DNA from: Tribonema minus
Lineage: Eukaryota; Sar; Xanthophyceae; Tribonematales; Tribonemataceae
Assembly: GCA_017506865.1 (NCBI GenBank)
Contig: JAFCMP010000032.1
Coordinates: 77,001-141,000 of the forward strand
Reading direction: 5' to 3'
DNA length: 64,000 nt
Shown here: one piece after another, positions 49,001 to 61,000 of the stretch
Numbering within the stretch: the first letter of the stretch is position 1
How the letters are laid out: each line of letters begins with the position of its first letter
Notes under the pieces: generated by a model
The model's database searches: none
The model's input: only the letters and a program-made list of their open reading frames with translations
What the model was told of the DNA's origin: nothing
Made by a program: the position numbers and the translations under genes

Positions 49001-52000
49001 CCGCTCAGCGACAGCAGCGCCGCCGCTGCCGCCGCCGCCGCCGCTTCCGCCGCCGACACCGCCGCGGACATGCTCGTGCTACAGCGCCTGGACCTCGCTA
49101 CCGGAAAAGTCCGGTGGAAGACGGTTTATGAGGGGGCGGTGGGCACGGCGATGGCAGTCGCGAAGGGGGGTATCGTGGTGGCGGTGGGGAGGCAGGGGGG
49201 GAACGTCCTGGCGGTGGCGTCGCGGTATAGAGACGGCGCGCGGCTGTGGGAGTATGGGGGGGGGCGCACGGGGGGCGCGGAGGCGGTGACGCTGAGCGTC
49301 GAGGGGGGGTTCGTGGTCATCGTGGGGAGCACTGCTGTGGAAGGTATTAACGCCTTAATAGTGCTGAAACGCGTCAACCCTCGACTACATAGTAGTCGTG
49401 TACAGTCCGCCAGTGTAGTGGTCATGGGTCTTAGGTCACTTAGGTCACGGTCAGGTTATGCTGAGCGCCAAGGGAGGGTTTGTGGTCATCGTGGGGAGCA
49501 CCACTGTGGAAGGTATGTTCAGAACAAGTCGAAATGTCTTTGAAAATGATAGGTATCCTTGGTTCATAGAAAAAGGTATAGATACGGCGCGCGGCTGTGG
49601 GAGTATGCGGGGGGGGGCGCGGGGGCTGCGGAGGCGGTCACACTGAGCGTCGAGGGTGGGTTCGTGGTCATCGTCGGCAGCACCGCTGTGGAAGGTATGG
49701 TCGGAACTAGTTCAGCGCACTTATCACTTCCTCGTCTCGCCCCGCTCTGCGGGCGTGAGCGCTGCTGCAGTTGACAGCGACGCCCGGTGACATCTACTGC
49801 ACGCGGGCTTCTCTCTGTTTGACACGGTGGCAGTGCTCAGTGGGGTGGGGGACAGAATGTGGCTTCTGCAGTGCTCAACATGGCAAACAGAGAGAAGCCC
49901 GCGTGCAGTGACGAGCACTGACACGGTGGCAGTGCTCAATGGGGTGGAGGGCAGAATGTGGCTTCTGCAGTGCTCAACATGGCAGTGCTCATCACTCTCT
50001 GCCGTGTTGAGCACTGCAGCATATGACACTGTGTCAGCGCTCATCACTCCCTGCCTGTTGAGCACTGCAGATGCCACAGCGTGTCAGCGCTCATCACCCC
50101 CGTCCCGCACCCCGCTGAGCACTGCTGCTGTGTCAGCGCTCATCACTCTCAGCCGTGTTGAGCACTGTGGATGTTGTCAGCGCTCATCACTTGTTTCACC
50201 ACTCTCTTCTGCCTGCTGAGCGCTGCAGATGCCACACTGTGTGTCAGCGCTCACCACTCTACTTCCGCCCCGCTGCTGCGCGCTGCAGATGCGAGCGGCG
50301 CGCACATGGACGCCTTTGTGCTGACCCTGGACCCCGCCACGGGCGACGAGCTGTGCTACTACTCGTTCGGGTCGCCGGCGGATGACGTGGTGAGTGCATT
50401 GAGGGTATATGTAATCAGGCCTGCATTGAGGGTATGCATGTACTCTTCATTTGAAATTCTCGTGCAGGACGCGAGAAAGCCCAGGTGAATGGCATTGAAT
50501 TAGAAGCTTGCTGTACGGAATGTACATGTTGTGTGACAGTCTGAAAGTGTCTCATTGACAACCACTCAAACGCCGCCGCCGCCACTGGCAAACGGCATCT
50601 CGGAATCCTCCCCTACGTCCTCCTCCCTTTGCCCCCCCCCCCTGGATTCTGCCATGTGTGTCATGACACGGCCAGAGTACGCCATGTGGAACGCTGCCGC
50701 CGCCGCCGCCGCTGCGCGCAGGCGACGGGTGTTGTCGCGAGCTGTGGCGCCGCCGCCACCGGCACCGTGATACACCTTCCAACACCTTCCAATACGTATT
50801 TAAGACATGAGTCTGTTGCCGCCGCCGCTCACGCCGCTGCCGCCGCCGTCACCGTCACCACTGCGCAATCGCACTTCAACGCACTCTGCATCCGCGCCAT
50901 CGAAAAGCTCTTCTATGCGCCGCTTTTAGCGCATGTGTGCTCGTCCCAGTGCTTCACATTGTGACACACCTTCCAACACCTTTCAACGCGTGTATTCACA
51001 ACACACGAGTCCGCCGCCGCCGCCGCTGCGCGCACGCGACGGGCGTCGTCGCAAGCGGCGGCGCCGCCGTCACGGTCACCATAACACACCTTGCAACACC
51101 TTCTAATACGTATGCTTTGAAGTATAAGACATCAATCTGCCGCCGCCGCCGTTGTGACACACCTTGCAACACCTTCCAATACATATGTGAGACACAAGTC
51201 TGCCGCCGCCGCAGCCGCTGCAGGCGATGGGCGTCGTTGCGAGCGGCGGCGCCGCCGTCACAGTCACTGGCCGCACGTCCGGCGCGCTCTTCGCCGCCGC
51301 CGCCGGCATGTGACAAACCTTTTAATATATATATAAGACATGAGTCCGCCGCTGCCGCCGCCGCTCACGCTGCTGCCGCCGCTGCTGCCGCCGCCGCTGC
51401 GCGCAGGCGACGGGCGTCGTCGCGAGCGGCGGCGCCGCCGTCACGGTCACCGGCCGCACGTCCGGCGCGCTGTTTGCCGCCGCCGCCGGCGCGTCCGACG
51501 CCTTCGCCGTCGCCATCGACCAGGCGACAGCGTGCACGCTGCCGCCGAGCACTGCCCCGGCGGTTTTCCAGGACCCCGCCGTCGCCGGTCGCGTCGCCAA
51601 GACGCTCACCGCGACGACGGCGGCGGCGGGCGGCGGCGCGATCGCCATGGCCGCGGCGGCGCCGGCGGCCGCGGCGGGGGCGGGGGTGCAGGTGGCGTCG
51701 TTCGCGGGCGGGGCGGCGGCGTTCATGATGGTCGGGCAGCTGCAGTTCATCAGCACGACGTCGCTGGTGGACGCGAATCAGAGCCGCCAGGTGCGGTCCA
51801 TCGTTGAACATCAACTTTGTTTTGTCAACTTCAATGTTGCTGCAGGGGGAGTAGTGGGTGTGTAGCACTCGTGATGGTGCGTCACTGCTGAAGTTCATGA
51901 TGGTCGGGCAGCTGCAACTCATGAGCATGACGTCGCTGGTGGACGCGAACCAGAGCCGCCAGGTATGGACGGTCCCTGAACTTCAACTTCAATAATGTTT

Positions 52001-55000
52001 CAATTTCAATGGTTCAACTTCCAAGTGCTGCTGAAGGGGGAGTAGATGGGTGTAGCGCATCGTGATGGTGCGTCACAGCTGCAGTTCATCAGCACGACGT
52101 CGCTGGTGGATGCGAATCAGAGCCGGCAGGTATGGGCGGTCCCTGAACTTCAACTTTGATAACGTTTCAACTTCAATGGTTTAAACTTCAATGCTGCTGA
52201 AGGGGGAGTAGATGGGTGTAGCGCATCGTGATGGTGCGTCACAGCTGCAGTTCATCAGCACGACGTCGCTGGTGGACGCGAATCAGAGCCGCCAGGTGAG
52301 TGCAAGTCGCCAAGTCGGAGTCGCTGGGGGGTGAGTCGCGCCCTTACGTCAGCATCAAGATTGCGAGCCCGTAGCTGTTGCAGGTTGAGCTTGTGGCGCT
52401 GACTTCGCTGGTCGACGTGAACAGAGAGTCGCCAGGCAAGTCAGAGTCGCCAAGTCTGAGTCATTGCGGGCGAGTCGTGGCGTGCGCTGCCGCGCCCTCA
52501 CGTCAGCATCGTAATTGCAAGAGCCTGTAGCTGTTGCAGGCTGATCTTGTGGCATTGACGTCGCTGGGCGACGCGCACCAGAGAGTCGCCAGGCAAGTCA
52601 GGGTCGGCGAGTCAGAGTTGCCGAACGAGCGAGTGGCAGCGCAGACGGACTTCCTTACTTGTAATGCTAACCCCAACGGTCGTCATGGAAGTGAGCAACA
52701 ACGGCGGACCGTCATCCTGTGACCCTGACCCTGACCCTAAGACGTCAACCCGAGCCTGTCAGGCACTCTCAGGGTCTAGGTCAGGAATAGGACAGAGCTG
52801 AGGATTAGGATCAGGTGGATTAGGTTTGGTATTTTAGGGTTAAAGTGAGCGTTAGGGTAGAGTCGCCGCTTTTTTTTGGGGGGGGGGGGGGGGGGGGAGT
52901 GCGGCAAGATACAATCACGGATCGATCGGGGTAAGTTCCTGGTGCACCACCGCATAGCGCATGCGCGCGCACCGTCGCCGCTCTGCATGTTTTCCGATGC
53001 AAGTGCATCAAAGTCTTGGCAAACTGGGCTGCATTGTCCACACGTGCCACGCTGGGTATGTAGAGGTATCCTTTCTGCGGCCTTAAACTCACTGTCATTT
53101 GATGCTGGCCTTGCCCTGCCGCGTGCGCAGTTTGTGGATCTCGCGGGGAGCCTGCGCTGGATCAACCTGTGGTGGAGCGCTGACGCGCTCATACCGGACG
53201 GCAGGTAATGCATACCTACCTAATTAACTGGCAGTTTGATGGCGTGCTGACAAAGTCATGCCCGGCGGCAGGTAATGCATACCAACCTTAGTCAACTTCA
53301 ACTTTGGCAGTGTTCAACCTGTGGTGGAGCGCCGACGCGCTCATACCCGACGGCAGGTAATGCATACCTACCTAATGAACTTCAGCTTTGACAGTTTGAT
53401 GGTTTTGCAACTGTGGTGGAGCGTTGACGTACTCATACCCGACAGCAGGTGATGCATACCTACCTGAGTCAACTTCAACTTTGAATCTGTGGTGGAGTGC
53501 TGACACACTCATACCCGACGGCAGGTAGTACCCAACCTTACTCAACTTCAACTCTGGCAGTAGTTGCAACCTGTGGCGGAGCGCTAACGTCATACCAGAC
53601 GGCAGCTAATGCATACTTACCTCAATCAACCTCAACTTTGCCAGTAGAGCAATAACTTTGGCAGTCATGCTGCAGGGTGTGGGCGTAGGGGACAGGCGGT
53701 GTGTACGCATCCGGCCAGTCTCTACAACAGTACGTTCCGATATGTTCAAGAGGCAGAAACCCCAGTGGAAGTACATGTCTGTCAAATCATAGCAAGATTT
53801 GCCAAAGGAGCACTGTTGGGCGCTGTTGAAAGAGGGTTAGGGTGGGATCATCCACACTTGGAGGTCTAAAAACACAGCGACCCCCCCCCCCCCCCCCTCA
53901 CACACACACCATACGCTGCACGATGTACAGTCTGTTTGGTCACAAGGTGGCCTACAATAGCCTGTGATGATTGTGGAGATCAACGAACTCAAGCATACTC
54001 TGTTCACTCTCCCACATGCATGCCTTCACTGCGCGGAATGCATTCTGCTGCCACCAGTGCCTCAGACGTATCTGTATCGCCGCAGGGCTTGTCTGTTATC
54101 TCTACACAAATTAGTATGTCTTCAAATACCACTTGTTTGCAGCTGCATCACCAAGGATGACACCAGAGTCGGCGGCGACACAACACTGCTCAAAACCATA
54201 ATGTTCTTCAAGTTAAGGTTTGGATTTGAAATCCAGAAATTCAGCTGCACTTGTCTGCTTGCCCGAGTATGTTTTTTTTCTCCGGACGTCTCTTGTTTTG
54301 CAACTGCGTTGCTAAGGACGACGGCGGCGTCACAACAGCACTGCTCAGTACTGCCAAACTTTGAACTTAAAGTTAGCAACAAAATTGGGCTTCACAGCTT
54401 GTCCAACAATGTTCTTTTCTCCACATGGCTTCCGTTCGCAGCTGCTCGCTGAGGACGGCAGCGGCGCCGGCGGTGACGCCTTTGTCGGCAACACCATCCT
54501 GGTATTCAAATTGAAGTTTGCAGCCCGAACTCCGCCAGCTACACTTGCCTGCTTTTTCCAGCAGCTATTCTTATTGCCCGGACGGCTCTTGTTTGCAGCT
54601 GCATTGCTAAAGACGACACCGGCGTTGGCAGCGACACCTTTGTTGGCAACACCATCCTGGTCTTCAAATTGAAGTTTGCAGTCCGAAATTCAGATAAGAA
54701 TCAGCTGCACTCGTCTGCTTTGTCCAACGATGGTTCTTTCTCCACATGGCTTTTGTTTGCAGCTGCATTGCTCAGGACGACACCGGCGTCAGCGGCGACA
54801 CAGCACTGCTCAGTACTGCCACATTCTGAAGTTTACCACCAAAGCTCACCAACACTTTTCAGCTTGTCCAAAGATGGTTTTCTCCATATGGCTCTTGTTT
54901 GCAGCTGCATTGCCAAAGACGACACGGGCGTCGGCGGCGACACGTTCGTCGGCAACACCGTCCTGGTGGTGGGCATCACAGCGCTCATCGTGCTGTTCCA

Positions 55001-58000
55001 TCTGGTGGGAGTGTCACTGGTTGAAGCTTGCTGGCTCGCCAAGGACAAGGCGCGCTACCACCAGAGCGGCGCCATCGTCGTTGATACGCCTGATGCAGCG
55101 GAGTCGGTGAGTGTTCAATGAAAACTGAAAATACAGTATGGAAACAACTCAAAAGATCGTAGAGCTCTAGGTGACAAGGCGTGGCTAGCCGGCGCCATCG
55201 TCATCGACACTTCTGACGCGGCGGAGTCGGTACGTGAGCACCCGTGTCCTGCCGACTCATACTCTTGAGCACTGCCATGTACTTCAAGAAGTATTGCATC
55301 AACATCAGGCATCAGCCTCAGGGGGCGGAATTTGAAGTTGCATTGCCAGCATGCTCGGTGCACGAGGGAATGAGCACTGCCATACTTCGAAGTTATATAC
55401 CATCAAGGGGCGCACCTTGAAGTTGTATCGACAGCATGCTCGGTGCGCGAGGAAGTAAGCATTGCCGCGTACCGTATGGCATCATCCTCAAGGGACGCGT
55501 CTTGACAGATGCGGCTTTGGAGTTTCAGCCGAGTTCCAACCAGCAAAGGGGATGCGCATGCTCTCAGCAAGGTTCCAGCTACGAGTGGTGGAGGAGAAAG
55601 CGCGAGGTATCAGTGTCATTGTCTCACATCTCATCCCACTTTCTACTTACCGCGGTCACCTGAGCGGTGGGCTGGTAGTCACAGCGTACTCACGGTCAGG
55701 GTTGAGGTGAGAGTTGGGGTCAGGGTTGCGGTTATCAGTATGGTCAGGCTCCGCTGCAACTTCAGTGAGCCTTCAGTACAATAAGGCTTGTGAAGGCACT
55801 CTGCTTTGTGTGGCTGGCTAGAACTGGCGTCTATTCAGAAGCCCTGGTTCAGGCTCATGCCTCGATATATCTACGCACCTCACGCTTGTGCTGTCTGCCG
55901 GTGAACAATGGTGCAGGGCGTGATCCGCGCCGACAGCGCGCCGCTATCGGGCAGCCACGGTGTGTCTTCAGTACAGTCAGGCTTGCGAAGGCACTGTGCT
56001 TTCAGCTAGGACCCCCGCATCTAATCAAAAGCCCTGGTTCAACCCATGCCTCGATACACTATGCCGTATGAAGCTCACGCCTGTACTGTCTGCTGCTTTG
56101 TTGCAGGGCGTGATTCGCGCAGATGCGCACCCCTGTCAAGTAGCCACGCTGAGCACCGTGCACACCCTGCTGACTCTGTGCACATGCATCAACAACAGCG
56201 CCCTACTGCGTATCAGCAGCTATATATATATAACGCGACCATCATGCACGCATGCCTGATCGATTGCGAATGCCTTGCCCTCACCGCGCCGCGCGCTGCT
56301 CTTTGTCTGCCAATTTCGGTGCAGGGCGTGATCCGCACCGACAGCGCGCCGCTGTCGCGCAGCCACTGTGTGTCTTCAGTACAGTCAGGGGCTTGCGAAG
56401 GCACTGTGCTTTCAGCTAGGACCCCGGCATCTAATCAAACGCCCTGGTTCAACCCATGCCTCGATACACTATGCAGTATGAAGCTCACGCCTGTTCTGTC
56501 TGCTGCTTTGTTGCAGGGCGTGATTCGCGCCGACAGCGCGCCGCTATCAGGCAGCCACGGTGTGCTCGTGACGCCATCGACGGCGCCGCCGCGCGACAGG
56601 GGCGTCTCAGAAACGGACAGCGAGGGCGAAGTCATTGTCAACATGGTGACCGCGACCAAGTCCAAGCGGTCAAAGAAGGTGATTGGTGAATGAATTCATT
56701 CATGATCGTCAACTTTCGGGATGCGGGCCGCTGCATGTGTACAAGATGTGAGAGTAGGGAGCGAGGGCAAAGTCATTATCAACATGGTCACCAGGACCAA
56801 GTCCAAGCGCCGCTGCTGTGTGCGCGTGGGAATGGGACAGTAGGTCCCGCAGCTGCTTCCAGTGCGCTCTGAGAGATCCTTCTTTCACTTTCTCGTGGAA
56901 CCGCACTTGTTGGCTAGCTTTTCAGCACTATGGTCTGCTCAGATGCTCAGTTACTTCTTGAAGTTCAACGCCCGCCTCTGCCCTCCGTCGACCACCCCCC
57001 GGACCACGCGCGCCAGCGCTCGCTGTCAACTTCATATTTGAAGATACTGATTGAAGTTCAGCAACCGCATCTCTCCACGCACCGACCGCTCTCTCCAATC
57101 GCGCAGCTCTTCAACGCCGCGGACGATCACCCCGCGGACCACATGCGCCAGCGCTCGCGCTCACCTCAACTTGAAATGTATGTTTGAAGCTACTTATTAA
57201 AGTGCAGCCCCTGTCTCTCTCCACGCCGCGCAGCTCTTCAACGCCGCGGACGACCACCCCGCGGACCACGTGCGCCAGCGCTCGCGCGCGCTGTGGCTCC
57301 ACTTCATGCTTGAAGTTGCTTCTTGAAGTTCAACACCCGCCTCTCCCGTCCGCGCGCCGCGCAGCTCTCCAACGCCGTGGAGGAGACCACGTGCGCCAGC
57401 GCTTGCGCTCGCTGTGACTGCGTGTTTGAAGCTGTCATTTTGAAGCTGCTGATCAGAACTTGAACAACTGCCTCTCTCTCCGCGCCGCGCAGCTCTTCAA
57501 CGCCGCGGACGACCACCCCGCCGACCACGTGCGCCAGCGCTCGCGCTCCCTCTGGCTCCACTTCCCGCACGTCGAGCTCCTCTTCCTGCTCTTCGCGTAC
57601 GAGGGCGCCGTCGCCGCGCAGGCGTCCATGCTGCGGAGCCCGTGCGCGTCGCTCGTCGTCGCCTCCGTCGCGCTGCTGCTGCTGTACCCCGTGCTGCTGC
57701 TGCTGCTGGCGTGGCGCGTCGTGCAGGCGCTGCGCCTTGGCGCTGCCGTATACGTACCTCATGGGGACAGCGCTCAGCACGCTGCAGAGCGCGCCGTTGG
57801 GCGCTGCTGTCGGACCGCGCTGCGCTCGCCAAAGGCGGTCGTTGTGGGTGTTTACAGGTGCGTGTGTGTGTAAGTGTGTGTGTGCGTGTGTGCGTGCGCA
57901 TGTTGTGTGTGCGTGTGTGTGTTGTGTGCGTGTGAGTGTGTGTGCGCGTCTGTGTGCGTATGTGTGTGTGTGTGTGTGTGTGTGAGAGTGTGTGCGTATT

Positions 58001-61000
58001 TCTTTGATGGGAGCCAGCGCCGGGAACGACCTCAGTACATCGAACAAGAGTACACTTCCGATTACGTTGCGTGATTCTTCAAGTAGTGACAAAAAGCCGT
58101 CATGTGGTCGTCTACGAGTGCGTGGCGGCTTGCGCGAGCAGTGGCGCCGGGAGTGACCGGCCAATTCTACAAGAAGTGCATGTTTGCAAAACGCTGAGAT
58201 CAACGCTCTCGCGCTGCTTTATCATTGGACTCGGGTTCGCATTAGGGTTACATAATGGTGATGATCATGTGGCTACACTTGCTTGCGTGCTTTGCTTGGT
58301 TTGTGCGGGTGGCGGTGACGGGAACGACCATGTCGCATTACGCAAGAGCAATGCTTGTCAACGCATGTTCAATGAAAGTCACCGTGGGCACCCACCCCCC
58401 AGTAATTTTTTGCTGAAGCCTTTGTCTCGCCCCGATCGCCGCGCAACCCTGAAGCCCCCCCCCCCCCCCCCACCACATGATTCTATGCCAAAACCTTTTT
58501 CTTGCCCCGTTTGCAGCGCGTTTCGAGATGCCTGGCGGCACGGCGAGAGCATATTTGCCGCGGGCGACAAGGGGCACTGGCAGGTGCCCGAGGGCGTGCG
58601 CGACGACAAAGCACGATTAGACAGGGAGTCCTTCATGATAGGCTATGAGCCCGTGTTCCGGGACTTCACGGCCGGAGGCACGTACTACGTGCTGGTCATC
58701 ATGCTGCGACTCATGGGCACCAGCCTGGTGAGTCGGCGGCGCGCTGCTGTACTTCAATGTTGAAATAGAGTAACCTGGGGCAGCCCGACGAGTTGGGGCG
58801 CAGCTGGAGTTCAACGTTGAAGTAAGGGCGGACTTACCGGCTGGCGGCACGTATTACGTGCTGATCATCATGCTGCGGCTCATGGGCACCAGCCTGCTGC
58901 ACATCAATGTTGAAGTAGAGTAACCTGTGCAGCCTGTGGGTGAGTCGGCACCAGCCTGGTGGGTCGGGGGCGCTGCTGTGATTCAATGTTGAAGTAGAGT
59001 ATCCTGCCCGGCCTGTGGTGAGTCAGGGCGCTGCTGGAGTTCAACATTGAAGTAGGGCAGCCTGCGCCAGTGACCTCTGGGTTACGCGAAATTCGCGGGG
59101 TGTGCGTGGTTGCGTATGTCGACGCTCACGGCAGGGCGAGCTATAGGTGGCGTGTCACGCTGTCACAACACTGGGCAGCGCCTGGCCGCGTGAGTCCAGC
59201 TGAACCTCAACATTGTAGTTTACCCTAACCTTAACCCTAACCCTTGTGTGCGCGCTGTACACCCCTGTTCACAATGTGTCAAAGTCTGCAGACGCATTAC
59301 CGAACTCGGCCTAATGCGGATGCTTTCTGATCGCACCCCCCCCCCCTTGACATGCAGATCTCGGCGCTGGTGAAGAACGGCGCCGTGGCGAGCGCGCTCC
59401 TGTGCGCGCTGTACGCCTCTTCATGATCTCCAATTTTGTGCCAATACGTCTCACCGAACCACGTTGAACCGCAATGCCTCCTTACCGCTGCACTGCCCCC
59501 CCCCCCCCCCCCCCCCTCCCTCCTTTCCTCCCCCCTCGCGCCTGCGTGCAGATCTCGGCGCTGGTGAAGAACGGCGCCATCGCGAGCGCCCTCCTGTGCG
59601 CGCTCTACGCCGCCAACCTGCTGCTGGTCGCGGCGTGGCGCCCCTTCTGCAACACCTTCCTCCAGGTCGCGGAGACCGCGATGCTCACCATCAACCTCGC
59701 GTGCCTGCTCATCACGTGGTTCGGCGCCGCCGCGGCGCACGATGACCCCACGCTCAGCGACGTCATCTTCGGAATGTTCCTCGTCCTGCAGCTCGTTCTG
59801 TGCTTCTGCATCGTCCTGCCCGTGTACGTCGACATGGTGCTCGTCGTGGTCGGCCGCGCTAATAAGAAGTTCACCAAGGAGAAGAAGGGGGGCGGCGGCG
59901 AGGCGCCGTGGCCGCGCGCGCGCAACGGCGGCGGCGGCGGCGGCGGCGTCCACGTCAGCGTCCGAGTCCCAGTCCGAGTCAACAGGCGCGACGTGCTCGC
60001 GTACTTCAGGGTCATGGTGCGGCAGAACGCGCTCGCCATGTGGCGCAGCCTGCGCTTCGGCGTGCGCGCCGGCGACGAGGTGAGCAGCAGCGCTCGACAT
60101 TGCAGCACTTACTAGGGTTAGGGTTTAGGGGTTTGACATGTGACGCAGCCTGCGCTTGGCCGTCCGAGCACTGAGGTAAGCCGCAGTGAGCAGCATGCAG
60201 CACCAGCCAGGATTGGGGTTCAGAGTTACATGTGGCGCACCCTGCGCTTCGGCGTGCGCGCCGGCGACGCGGTAAGCAGCAGCGCTCAGCATGCAGCGCC
60301 TTATTAGGGTCAGGGTCAGGGTTAGGGTTGGGGTAGGGTTAGGGCCATATGGCGCAGCCGGCAGTTTGGCGTACGCGCGCCAGTGACGAGGTGAGCAGCA
60401 GCGCTCGGCATGCAGCACTTACTAGGGTGATATTTCTTTGAATAGGGTTACGGCCACGTGGCGCAGCCTGACGTTCGACGTGCGACAGTGCGCAGCACTG
60501 TGATCATGGCTGCATGCAGGCATTAGACTCAGGGCTGAGGCCATGTGGCGCAGCCTGCAGTGCGGCGTTCGCGCCGCGATGAAGCGCTCAGCGTTCAGCA
60601 TTCAACACCTTCTAGGGTTGGAGTTAGGGCCCTGGCCCAAGTCATGCTCAGCACCAATCGCACTTGGTATGTCTGCCTTCGTAGCCCTGCGTGTCAAACC
60701 GGAGCGATGATGCCACATGCGCGCGCGCGCGCGAGGCGCTGCGTGCAGTCCCGCAGCCGCACTTTTAACGAAAAAACATTACAGTGCTCATGTCTGCTGC
60801 TACCCCTAACCCTAACCCTAACCGTACCCTGGGGCACTTGAAGTATCATCTGCCTTAGGCCACTGCGTGTTTTCAAGAACTGACGCCCGTGCGCGTATTT
60901 GCACGGCCAATAGAGCAAATGCAGACCCATTTCTCTGTACGCGTTTTGAGGTACTTCCAAAGCAACAACAAAATGCTTACAGTATTCAATTTGGGGCGTG

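Noticed and set aside
53131-53620. NLWWSADALIPDGR copies as repeated protein domains
   Set aside because: Only the first has the full exon and an acceptor in phase; the others are donor-edge echoes followed by the same intron words.
57858-57993. Cys/Val-rich frame (CVCVCV) as a metallothionein-like peptide
   Set aside because: It is the translation of a TG/CG microsatellite.
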